Of a stretch of DNA of 64,000 nt, positions 9,150-17,283 are shown piece after piece. Positions within the stretch are counted from its first letter, which is position 1. Each line of letters opens with the position of its first letter. This stretch comes from an uncultured Cellulomonas sp. (lineage in GTDB: Bacteria > Actinomycetota > Actinomycetes > Actinomycetales > Cellulomonadaceae): NCBI RefSeq assembly GCF_947494015.1, contig NZ_CANLTL010000016.1, positions 1-64,000 of the forward strand, written 5' to 3'. Position numbers and translations under genes: made by a program. Under the pieces are notes generated by a model, which saw only the letters and a list, made by a program, of their open reading frames with translations, had not been told where the DNA came from and did not search any database.

Positions 9150-10238
9150 ATGGCGGTGAAAGAGACCGAAGAACCAACGGCACGGACGCCGTCCTCCACG
9201 CGTAGCCGACCGGCTCCCTCCATGGCAGACGTCGCCGCGCTCGCGGGCGTGTCCGGGCAGACGGTGTCCCGGGTCTCCACCGGGGCCGACAGCGTGCGGC
9301 CCGAGACGCGTCGCCGGGTCCTTGCGGCAATGACTGAGCTCGGGTACTCCCCGAACACGGCTGCACGGGCGCTTCGCTACGGCAGCTTCCGCACCATCGG
9401 GGTGATCGCCCACCGGCTGGCCCGCACCGGCGAGTCCCGCACGGTCGAGGCCGTCGTCGACGCGGCACGTGCCGAGGGCTACACCGTCAGCCTCGTGGAT
9501 GTGCGCAGCCCGTCGTCGGACGACGTCAGCGCGGCCGCCGCGCAACTGTCCCACCAGGCCATCGACGGCCTCGTGATTATCCGCGCCGAGACCGCGACCC
9601 CGGCCACGCTCGCGCTGCCTCCACGCCTGCCCGTCGTGGTGTCGGACTCGCGATTCATCGGTCACCACCCGGCAGTCGGCGCCGACCAGTCCGCCGGTGC
9701 GCGGCTCGCCGTGCAACACCTGCTCGACCTCGGCCACCGGACCGTCCACCACCTCGCGGGGCCAGCGGACTCTGGACCAGCAGAGCTGCGCATCGAGGCG
9801 TGGCGTGCGACCCTCGAGGACGCCGCGCTCCCAGTGCCACCGCTGCACCTTGGCGACTGGTCGGCGCAGTCCGGGTACGAGCAGGGCCGGCAGATCGCCC
9901 GCGATCGGTCGGTCACCGCGGTGTTCTGCGCCAACGACGAGATGGCCGCCGGGCTGATCCGCGCCCTGCACGAGACCGGCACGCGCGTGCCCGACGACGT
10001 CTCTGTCGTCGGCTTCGACAACATCCCCCTCGCGTCCTACCTCTGGCCACCGCTGACCACGGTCGCGCAGGACTTCCACGCCATCGGTCACTGCCTCGTC
10101 GACTTGCTCATGCGACAGGTCAACGAGGGAGCCGACCTCAGGGACGCCCACACCGTCGTGCCGGTCGAGCTCGTGGTCCGCCAAAGCACCGCTCCCCCGC
10201 CGAGCTCAGGCCGTCGCCGGGCGACCGGCGACATCTGA
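9150..10238 (+). CDS. LacI-family transcriptional regulator of the galactoside locus
   Basis: 362-aa LacI/GalR repressor. The N-terminal helix-turn-helix reads MADVAALAGVSGQTVSRV with the hinge stretch YSPNTAARAL. The periplasmic-binding-protein-like effector domain follows, with motifs AVFCANDEMAAGLI and SVVGFDNIPLASYLWPPLTT close to the C-terminus. The start ATG at 9150 is chosen because the longer upstream reading has no family similarity. A TATGCT box a few bases before it suggests a very short or absent leader. The two palindromes at 9021-9034 and 3584-3595 are its likely targets. The effector is probably galactose or a galactoside (inference). Confidence 0.92.
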   Translation: MAVKETEEPTARTPSSTRSRPAPSMADVAALAGVSGQTVSRVSTGADSVRPETRRRVLAAMTELGYSPNTAARALRYGSFRTIGVIAHRLARTGESRTVEAVVDAARAEGYTVSLVDVRSPSSDDVSAAAAQLSHQAIDGLVIIRAETATPATLALPPRLPVVVSDSRFIGHHPAVGADQSAGARLAVQHLLDLGHRTVHHLAGPADSGPAELRIEAWRATLEDAALPVPPLHLGDWSAQSGYEQGRQIARDRSVTAVFCANDEMAAGLIRALHETGTRVPDDVSVVGFDNIPLASYLWPPLTTVAQDFHAIGHCLVDLLMRQVNEGADLRDAHTVVPVELVVRQSTAPPPSSGRRRATGDI

Positions 10239-10312
10239 CGTCCGGTCCAGGCCGGACTCAGGAACCGCCCCCGCGGAACCGGTCGATTAGGTGTTCATGA
10301 GCGGGTCGTAGC

Positions 10313-10350
10313 GGGCGTCGATCACCTGGCGCGCCGGGTGATCGACGCCC
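10313..10350. terminator. Bidirectional hairpin between lacI and galK
   Basis: Perfect 14-bp inverted repeat (10313-10326 with 10337-10350) around a 10-base loop, in the convergent gap between lacI and galK. No T tract on either side; symmetric position fits termination of both genes. The rest of 10239-10438 shows no convincing gene. Confidence 0.65.
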
Positions 10351-10438
10351 CAGGCGACGAGCGCCCTGGGCCCCGGTCGATGCCGCCGCCGCTGATGAAC
10401 TGGAGCCGGTTGGCCTGAGGTCAGTGGCGCAGGTCGCC

Positions 10439-11689
10439 TCAGGCGGTGCGGGCCGCCGCGGCCGCCGCCTCGGCGACCAGGAAGGCCGGGGGGTGGAAGC
10501 CGGCGTCGGCGAAGGCGCGCGCGACGGCCTCGGCGACGGCGTCGATCGCGCCGACCTCGACGAGGGCGATCGCTGAGCCGCCGAAGCCACCGCCGGTCAT
10601 CCGGGCGCCGAGCGCGCCGGCCGAGCGGGCCGCGTCCACTGCGACGTCCAGCTCGGGGGCGCTGACCTCGTAGTCGTCGCGCAGCGACGCGTGCGAGGCG
10701 TCCATGAGCGGGCCGACGTCCCGGACGCGGCCGGCGTCGAGCAGGGCCACGAACCTCTCGACGCGCGCGATCTCGGTCACGACGTGCCGCACCCGCCGCT
10801 GGGTGACCTCGGTGGGTTGGTCGTCGTCGGTGATCCGGGCGAGCGCGTCGTCGAGGCTCTTGGGTGCGATCTCGCGCAGCGTGGCGACCCCGAGATGCCG
10901 TGCGGCGGCCTCGCAGGCGGTGCGCCGGGCGGCGTACTGGCCGTCGGCGAGCTGGTGCTCCGCCTTGGTGTCGACCACGAGGAGGGCCAGCCCCGCGGCG
11001 GCGAGGTCGAACGGCACGTGCCGCACCGACTGGTCCAGGCTGTCCAGCAGCAGGGCGTGCCCCGCCTGCGCGCGCAGGGACGACGACTGGTCCATCCCAC
11101 CGGTCGGGGCGCCCGCGACCTCGTTCTCCGCGCGGATGCACGCCGCAACCAGGCGGGCGCGCCCGGCGTCGGCCGCAAGGCCGAGGCCGAAGGCCTCATC
11201 GAGGGCCACGGCGACGGCGCACTCCAGCGCGGCCGACGACGACAGGCCGGCACCGTACGGGACGCAGGAGTCGACGACGGCGTCGAAGCCGCCGATCGCG
11301 TGCCCGTCCTCGGCCAGCGCCCAGGCGACCCCGGCGGCATAGGCGGGCCACCCCTGGACGCGTCCGGGCCGGACGTCGGCCAGCGCGGAGGACCACAGCC
11401 CGGCGTCCGGCTCCTGGGCGGAGGCGAGCCGGACGACGGCGTCGTCGGCGGCCACGGCCGTGGTCCGGCGGAACGCGACGTAGGTACGGTGCGGCAGGTC
11501 GATCGGCAGGCACAAGCCGCCGTTGTAGTCCGTGTGCTCCCCGATGAGGTTGACGCGGCCCGGTGCGGACCACACGCCGTCGGGCTCCGCGTCGAAGCGG
11601 GTCCGGAAGGCGGCCGTGGCGCGCTCGGCGCCAATGGCGGGTTCCCAGGCGTCGACCCAGGTCGCCGGGGTAGCGGCGTGTCGGCTCAT
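10439..11689 (-). CDS. galK: Galactokinase
   Basis: GHMP-family kinase, 416 aa, phosphorylating alpha-D-galactose to galactose 1-phosphate with ATP. The galactokinase signature GRVNLIGEHTDYNGG lies near residues 44-58. The ATP-binding motif PYGAGLSSSAALE and the C-terminal GARMTGGGFGGSAIAL complete the three GHMP motifs. It overlaps galT by 4 bp (ATGA) and is the second gene of a galT-galK operon, giving the Leloir pathway together with galE at 13920-14888. Confidence 0.96.
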   Translation of the reverse strand: MSRHAATPATWVDAWEPAIGAERATAAFRTRFDAEPDGVWSAPGRVNLIGEHTDYNGGLCLPIDLPHRTYVAFRRTTAVAADDAVVRLASAQEPDAGLWSSALADVRPGRVQGWPAYAAGVAWALAEDGHAIGGFDAVVDSCVPYGAGLSSSAALECAVAVALDEAFGLGLAADAGRARLVAACIRAENEVAGAPTGGMDQSSSLRAQAGHALLLDSLDQSVRHVPFDLAAAGLALLVVDTKAEHQLADGQYAARRTACEAAARHLGVATLREIAPKSLDDALARITDDDQPTEVTQRRVRHVVTEIARVERFVALLDAGRVRDVGPLMDASHASLRDDYEVSAPELDVAVDAARSAGALGARMTGGGFGGSAIALVEVGAIDAVAEAVARAFADAGFHPPAFLVAEAAAAAARTA

Positions 11690-12879
11690 CGGGCCAGCTC
11701 CTGCAGTCGGGTCGCGATGCGTTCGGGGGTGGTGTCGCTGATCCAGGCACCCATGCCGGACTCCACGCCGGCGAGGTACTTGAGCTTGCCGGGCGCGCGC
11801 AGGACGGAGAACACCTGCAGCGCCAGCCGCGACAGCTCCCGGCCCTCGCGTACCGGCGCCTGGTGCCAGCCGGCGATGTACGGCAGCGTCACCGGTTCTT
11901 CGTCGGCGCCGACGAAGAACCGGTCGAGGCGGCGCAGCAGCTCGAGGTAGACCGGGGCCAGGTCGGCGCGCTCGGCGTCGGTCAGGCCCGGCAGGTCCGG
12001 GACGTCGCGGCGGGGGACGAGGTGCACCTCGACCGGCCAGCGCGCCGCGAACGGCACGTAGGCGACCCAGTGCTCGGACTCGAGGACGACGCGCTCACCG
12101 CTGCGCAGCTCGGCGACGAGCACGTCGGCGCCGAGCAGCCGCCCGGTTGACTCGTGGTGAGCGCGGGCCTGGCCGAGCGTCGCTAGCGTGCGGGGGGTGA
12201 GGTAAGGGAACGCGTAGATCTGCCCATGTGGGTGGTGCAGTGTGACGCCGATCTCCTTGCCCCGGTTCTCGAACGGGAACACCTGCTCGACCCCGGGAAG
12301 CGCGCCGAGGTGGGTCGTGCGGTCCACCCACGCCTCAATAATCGTCCGCATCCGGGTCGGGCTGACCGACGCGAGCGACGCGGTGGGGTCGGGGCTGAAG
12401 CAAATGACCTCGGTCCGGCCGCTCGCGGGTCGCGTCGGCCACAACGGCTCGCCGTCGCGGAGGGTCACCTCGTCGGGCACGCCCGGCATGGCCATGAGGG
12501 ACGGGAACCGGTTCTCGAAGACGACGACGTCGTAGTCCTCCGCCGGGATCTCGCCGTCCTGGTACGCCGAGCCCGGCCGGGCCGGTGCGAGCGGGTTGGA
12601 GTCCGCGGCCGGCAGGAAGGTGCGGTTCATCCGGTGCGCCGCCATCGGGATCCAGTCCCCGGTGAGCGGGTCGCGGCGCAGCTCGGGGCCGGTCACCGGC
12701 TGCGCCACCCCGTCCTCGCCGACGACCGGCGCGAAGCGGTCCGGCAGCGGGCGTGGGTCGTCCAGCCGGCGGGTCGCGCCGCCCGAGACGTACGGCTCGG
12801 AGTCGTCGAAGTAGATCAGCTCACGACCGTCCGCCATCCGGGTGGCGGTGCGTCGGATACGGGCGGCATGCGGGATCAC
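11686..12879 (-). CDS. galT: Galactose-1-phosphate uridylyltransferase
   Basis: Class I GalT of the HIT superfamily, 397 aa, transferring UMP from UDP-glucose to galactose 1-phosphate. The active-site HPH motif is in TLHHPHGQIYAFPY. The early FDDSEPYVSG segment is typical of actinobacterial GalT. I chose the GTG at 12879 because GAGGAG sits five bases before it. The longer frame from 12951 is basic, unlike the family, and lacks a ribosome site. First gene of the galT-galK operon. Confidence 0.94.
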   Translation of the reverse strand: MIPHAARIRRTATRMADGRELIYFDDSEPYVSGGATRRLDDPRPLPDRFAPVVGEDGVAQPVTGPELRRDPLTGDWIPMAAHRMNRTFLPAADSNPLAPARPGSAYQDGEIPAEDYDVVVFENRFPSLMAMPGVPDEVTLRDGEPLWPTRPASGRTEVICFSPDPTASLASVSPTRMRTIIEAWVDRTTHLGALPGVEQVFPFENRGKEIGVTLHHPHGQIYAFPYLTPRTLATLGQARAHHESTGRLLGADVLVAELRSGERVVLESEHWVAYVPFAARWPVEVHLVPRRDVPDLPGLTDAERADLAPVYLELLRRLDRFFVGADEEPVTLPYIAGWHQAPVREGRELSRLALQVFSVLRAPGKLKYLAGVESGMGAWISDTTPERIATRLQELAR

Positions 12880-13053
12880 AGTGCTCCTCGTCGGGCAAGG
12901 GTGGAGGCGTCGGTGCGGGTGTGAGCATGGCTGGACGGGATCGGGTCGCACCGCGGCCGGTGATCCGGCGGCGACGTCGATGAGCTCGAGAGGCCCCGGT
13001 TGCTCGAACAGTATTATTCACAGGGAGCCGGGGACTTCTGTCAGTCGAGGCCG

Positions 13054-13827
13054 ATGCCCGTCGGGGCGTATAGGCCGAACGCCTGGCACGATCTCACGGT
13101 GCTAGCCGGGGATGTGTGGTGGCTTGTTGTGCTCGTGGTGGGAGTGGCGGCTGCTGCGCAAGTGCTCAGCGGCTTGGGTTTCGCGCTCGTGGCTGGGCCT
13201 CTGCTCGCGCTCACGCTTGGTACAACAGATGCGGTGCGCCTGAGCGTGACGATGTCACTGGTGCTCAACGTGGTGCTGCTCACCTGCACTTACCGCCTGG
13301 TGCGGTGGGGCGACGCCCTGCGCCTGTTCGTTCCTGCAGCGCTGCTGGTCGTGCCAACGTTTCTGCTGACGACGCGCCTGAGCAGTGCCTGGGTATCGGC
13401 GACCGCTGGGGCGGCAGTGCTGCTGGGGGTGGTGCTCATCGCTTCCGGCTGGCGGGCTCGCTGGGTTGACGCTCCTGTCGGGGCAGTCGCCGCCGGCGCT
13501 GCGAGCGGGGTACTCAATGTGCTCGGGGGCGTCAGCGGACCGCCAGTGGCGCTGTTCGTCGCTCACCGCGGCTGGGCTCCGGCGGTCAGCGCCGCCACGC
13601 TGCAGGCTTACGCCATGCCGCTGAACGTCGTGACGCTGGGCGCGCTCGGGCTGCCCGTGGGGGAGCCGCGGTGGGTGTGGGCGGGTCTTGGTCTGGTACT
13701 TGGGGCAGGAGCGGCGTGGCCGTTCCGTAGGCGTATCAGCGCCGGGACAGTCCGCACTCTCGTCTTGGTCCTCGCCACCTCGGGCGCACTGATGCTCCTT
13801 GTTGAGGCATGGGAGATATCGGGCTGA
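13054..13827 (+). CDS. TauE/SafE-family sulfite or organic-anion exporter-like membrane protein
   Basis: 257-aa polytopic membrane protein with about eight hydrophobic helices. The duplicated TauE/SafE pattern is visible: QVLSGLGFALVAGPLLAL in the first half and GAASGVLNVLGGVSGPPVALF in the second. The family exports sulfite, sulfonates or other small anions; the substrate cannot be read here. The ATG at 13054 is preferred because GAGG precedes it; a GTG at 13099 and an upstream ATG at 13000 are alternatives. An AT-rich island with a TATTAT box near 13013 may hold divergent promoters for this gene and galT. Confidence 0.82.
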   Translation: MPVGAYRPNAWHDLTVLAGDVWWLVVLVVGVAAAAQVLSGLGFALVAGPLLALTLGTTDAVRLSVTMSLVLNVVLLTCTYRLVRWGDALRLFVPAALLVVPTFLLTTRLSSAWVSATAGAAVLLGVVLIASGWRARWVDAPVGAVAAGAASGVLNVLGGVSGPPVALFVAHRGWAPAVSAATLQAYAMPLNVVTLGALGLPVGEPRWVWAGLGLVLGAGAAWPFRRRISAGTVRTLVLVLATSGALMLLVEAWEISG

Positions 13828-13919
13828 GACCACTCGCCTCGGTGTGCGTGTGGCCGGTTAGGCAGTCGCGGCAGGCGTGGAATCGCGCCCGCACGGGCCG
13901 GTCTCGGTAGTGTCGCGTC

Positions 13920-14888
13920 ATGACTTGGATGGTGACCGGTGGTGCTGGGTACATCGGCTCCCACGTGGTGAAGGCGTTCGGGGAGGTCGGACTGCACACC
14001 GTCGTGCTCGACGACCTGTCCAGCGGCCACGAGGCGTTCGTGCCTGCCAGCGTTCCCCTCGTCCGCGGCTCCATCCTGGACACCCCACTGGTCCGGCACG
14101 CGCTCACAGAGCACGACGTGACCGGCGTCGTGCACCTGGCCGGGTTCAAGTACGCCGGGGTCAGTGTGCAGCGCCCGCTGCACACGTACGAGCAGAACGT
14201 CACGGGCACCGTCCACCTGCTCGAGGCGATGGCCGACGTCGGCGTCGACGCCCTGGTGTTCTCCTCGAGCGCCGCGACCTACGGCATCCCGCACACGAAC
14301 CTCGTCACCGAGGAGACGCCCACCAGCCCCGAGTCGCCGTACGGCGAGAGCAAACTCATAGGCGAGTGGCTGTTGCGCGACCAGGGGGTGGCCACGGGAC
14401 TCCGGCATACCTCGCTGCGGTACTTCAACGTGGTGGGATCTGGCTCGCCCGAGCTGTACGACACGAGCCCGCACAACCTGTTCCCGCTGGTGCTCGAGGC
14501 GCTCGTGGCCGGCCGGACGCCGCGGATCAACGGTGTGGACTACGACACCCCGGACGGGACCTGCGTGCGCGACTACGTCCACGTCGCGGACCTTGCCCAC
14601 TCCCACGTGGCAGCAGCCCGCGGCCTCGCCGACGGCCGCCCGCTGGAGCGCGTCTACAACCTCGGTAGCGGGCAGGGGGCGTCGGTGCGCCACATCATGG
14701 AGACAATGGCGGAGGTGACGGGCATCGACTTCGAGCCCGAGATCGGCCCCCGCCGCCCCGGAGACCCCGACCGGATCGTCGCGTCCGGGGAGCTGGCCGC
14801 GCGAGACCTGGACTGGCAGATGCGTTACACGCTGCGGGAGATGGCCGCGAGCGCATGGCAGGCTCGGCAGCGGGCGCAGACCGCCTAA
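13920..14888 (+). CDS. galE: UDP-glucose 4-epimerase
   Basis: Extended short-chain dehydrogenase, 322 aa, interconverting UDP-galactose and UDP-glucose with bound NAD. The Rossmann motif GGAGYIGS lies at residues 7-14, the catalytic Ser region is VFSSSAATYG near 117, and the catalytic dyad is YGESK (Tyr141, Lys145). It completes the Leloir set begun by galT-galK but is transcribed separately on the other strand. Length and motif spacing are those of GalE rather than other sugar epimerases. Confidence 0.94.
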   Translation: MTWMVTGGAGYIGSHVVKAFGEVGLHTVVLDDLSSGHEAFVPASVPLVRGSILDTPLVRHALTEHDVTGVVHLAGFKYAGVSVQRPLHTYEQNVTGTVHLLEAMADVGVDALVFSSSAATYGIPHTNLVTEETPTSPESPYGESKLIGEWLLRDQGVATGLRHTSLRYFNVVGSGSPELYDTSPHNLFPLVLEALVAGRTPRINGVDYDTPDGTCVRDYVHVADLAHSHVAAARGLADGRPLERVYNLGSGQGASVRHIMETMAEVTGIDFEPEIGPRRPGDPDRIVASGELAARDLDWQMRYTLREMAASAWQARQRAQTA

Positions 14889-14928
14889 CGACGGCCCGGG
14901 CAGTCAGCACCCTTGCGGCGGGCTACGG

Positions 14929-15250
14929 CGCTGACCAGGGTGTCACCGCGATCCGAGACTCTATCCGGTCGCTGATGGAGTACCCGACGATCCGCCCCGA
15001 GTACACGTCCTTGATCGCGCAGAGGTAGGCCCTTGCCCGGCCCGGTGGGGTGCTCGGTGATGTCCCGCAGACACACGGTTGGCCGGTCGGCGCGGAACTG
15101 TCGTCCGACGAGGTCGTCGTGCGCGGTGGGCCGGCCTTCTTGCCGTTCAAAGCGCGCTTCTCACCGAACACTCTGCGAGCCGGAGCACGTTCGTCTCCCA
15201 GTACCATGTCGAGATCGAACGCCCCCTCGGGTGCGCTGCGCAACGGGAAG
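14929..15250 (-). pseudogene. IS3-family transposase (OrfB) remnant
   Basis: On the minus strand the integrase-core motif AYLCAIKDVYSGRIVGYSI is intact, preceded in another frame by CLRDITEHPTG. These are consecutive in IS3 OrfB proteins, so a frameshift near 15030 separates them. Only the central part of the DDE domain is present and both ends are lost. It marks old insertion activity at the left flank of the mobile region. Confidence 0.75.
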
Positions 15251-15255
15251 ACGTT

Positions 15256-16165
15256 TCAGCGCAGGACGCCTTCCGCGCTGGGCGCGCCGATATAGAAGAG
15301 CGGCTCGTCAGCACCGTCGGGCCAGTACTGCTTCTGAGCCCACAGGTCACCGCCGTGCGGCTCGGTGGCGACCGCGCGGCCGTCCTGGTCGACGACCTGC
15401 GCCCCGTCGACCGGCTCGCCGTCAGCGCCGTAGACGAACAGGTTCGTCGCACGCTCACCCCCAGCGATGACCCCGTCCACGGGCTGTGCGTTCGCCGCCG
15501 CCCGCAACGACGCCAGCTCGTGCCGCTGCGCGCTAGGAACCCACAGCAGCAGCACGACGCTCGCGACGGCAGTCGCGGCGTTCACCAACTTCAGCAGCCG
15601 CTCCCAGCGGGGGCCGGTCTGCCACCGGCCCCGTCCCCACTGCGCACTGGCGACGACCGCCGCGACGAGCACCACCCAGGCGGCGAATGTCAACGGCAGC
15701 CAGAACAGCGCGTACGGCTCGACGTCCGTCAGCTGCAGCACCAGGTAAGCGACCGTCCACCCGCGCAGGACCCACCACGCCGGCCGCAGTGCGGCGAGGA
15801 GACCTTCGACGCCGGGGAACCAGCGCGTGGCCCGCATCCGCGCAAGCGCCGCCTGGTCGATGTCCCTCACCGCGCGCCACGGGGCGGCCAGCGCGGTGCG
15901 CAGCGTGCCATCGCGCTGCTGCGCCGCGGGGGCGAGGTCGGCGGCGGTACGTAGCTCGGTGGCGTAGACGTCCGGGGAGCCGAACTCGTCGACAAGTCCG
16001 CCGCGACGTGCACGGCCGTCATCAGCCAGCGCGTCGGCCAGGTTCGCCTCGAGCCCGTCGGTCAGGTCGTCTACACCTGATCAGGGCCGAGGTCAGCAGC
16101 GAGGCGCGCACCTGCTCGGCGTACTGGGCGACGTCCGTTGTGGCGCCGGTGTCCATGGCGGTCAT
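15256..16165 (-). pseudogene. Frameshifted HAAS-domain membrane protein
   Basis: The 3' part is open for 204 aa and holds three to four hydrophobic helices (for example AYLVLQLTDVEPYALFWLPL) and a soluble C-terminus. The 5' part from ATG 16165 (GAGGAGG before it) begins MTAMDTGATTDVAQYAEQVR. The piece reading VDDLTDGLEANLADALADDG, the conserved HAAS signalling-domain stretch, is in a different frame. Two frame changes near 16070-16090 are needed to join them, and an in-frame stop follows LGPDQV. Such genes normally pair with PadR regulators, as here. Sequencing error is the alternative. Confidence 0.6.
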
Positions 16166-16492
16166 CGACCCTCCTCGGTGCTGAGCAGGCGCGTCATGGT
16201 CGCCGCGAATTCATCCCAGTCTTTGCGCTGGGCTTCGAGCATCGCCTGCCCTTGGGCATTGATCGGCGTAGTACTTGCGGTGCGGACCCTCATCACTCGG
16301 CACCACGTACGACGTCAGCGCTCCAGACGCGTACAGCCGCCGCAGCGTGCCGTACACCGATGCGTCGCCGACCTGCTCGATGCCCGCCGCGCGCAATCGG
16401 CGCACGACGTCGTACCCGTGGCTGTCCGCGTCGGCGACGACGGCCAGGACCGCGACGTCGAGTACGCCTTTGAGTAGCTGCGTGGTGTCCAC
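16162..16492 (-). pseudogene. Frameshifted PadR-family transcriptional regulator
   Basis: From GTG 16492 the product reads DTTQLLKGVLDVAVLAVV, then HGYDVVRRL and VYGTLRRLYASGAL, the winged-helix of PadR regulators. After RKYYA the frame shifts by one base near 16265. The correct continuation (INAQGQAMLEAQRKDWDEF) is in another frame and ends at a TGA overlapping the next gene's start. The PadR/HAAS pair is a known two-gene unit controlling envelope functions. Both partners are broken here, which argues for real decay of the unit. Confidence 0.65.
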
Positions 16493-16751
16493 GCGACATC
16501 CACTCCCCCGCCCACCGCCGGGAAATGCCTGGTGCGGGCACTCCCTGCGGCACCCGCGGTGCACACAGTACTGCGGATCCCGCACTACTGCATGGGGCAT
16601 GACACCGCGTGTCGTCGATCGTGGGTAACGCGCACGCCAACCGCGATGCAGATCACTTCTGGCGTGTCTCCGAGTCACCCCGCCAGCCGTGGCACGGGCG
16701 TAAGCGCCAGCGCAGCGGGTTGACGCGCTGACCACGGCGCGCACAACCGAA

Positions 16752-16774
16752 GGGGCGGCCACCAGGCCGCCGCC
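16752..16774. terminator. Hairpin terminating the leftward conjugation operon
   Basis: GC-rich stem (GGGGCGGCC against GGCCGCCGCCC with one bulge) around ACCA, 48 bp past the stop of the last leftward transfer gene. No T tract. The rest of 16493-16821 holds no recognisable gene and is where the left boundary of the element probably lies. Confidence 0.5.
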
Positions 16775-16821
16775 CTCCGTGTCGGGGGCTTACGACTCGC
16801 CGCTGCACCAACCTCGGGGCG

Positions 16822-17283
16822 TTACCCCCCGGGGTGCGTCATGCCGCGGAATAACTCAGCTGGTGCCGGGGCGGACGGCCACAGCTCCGCTACCTGATGC
16901 CCGCCACGGCTGTCGGTGCGGCAGGCGTGGAACGGCCCCTCCCGGCCTGTCAGCTGGCCCATCATCGGGTCGAAGTAGTCCCGGAACCACACCGCGATCC
17001 CGGTCGGTCCCTCGTAGCGCAGGTGCTCCCACGCGCGCCAGCACGCCTCGAGCCGTGCGACTGCTTCGGTGTGCTGCCACCAGTACGCGCACCAGCGGGT
17101 GTCGCTGTTCAGCGGGCGCCGGTAGTGGGGAAGCATCATCTGCTCCACCCAGGTGACGACGTCCTCGTACACCGGGGTCCGTTCCTGCGCCCCGGCCGAG
17201 GCCTCGTCGGTGTTGTCGCCGGCGTCCGCGCCCCACGGGTCGCGGCCGTCGGTCAGGCCGGCGGCGGCAGGTGGTGTGGTCAT
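16822..17283 (-). CDS. DUF4913 family protein, last gene of the transfer operon
   Basis: 153-aa soluble protein of the DUF4913 type often found beside actinobacterial type IV secretion genes; function unknown. The conserved core is rich in aromatic residues: VTWVEQMMLPHYRR, WCAYWWQHTEAVARLEACWRAWE, and GIAVWFRDYFDPMMGQL. The ATG at 17283 (GGGGAG before it) overlaps the coupling-protein stop by 4 bp, so it is co-translated with the coupling protein. A role as accessory to coupling-protein function is inference from position only. Confidence 0.75.
   Translation of the reverse strand: MTTPPAAAGLTDGRDPWGADAGDNTDEASAGAQERTPVYEDVVTWVEQMMLPHYRRPLNSDTRWCAYWWQHTEAVARLEACWRAWEHLRYEGPTGIAVWFRDYFDPMMGQLTGREGPFHACRTDSRGGHQVAELWPSAPAPAELFRGMTHPGG

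Noticed and set aside
10287-11141. 284-aa minus-strand frame ending near 10287
   Set aside because: Overlaps galK in another frame and is low-complexity. Its last residues outside galK look protein-like but have no supporting start or domain.
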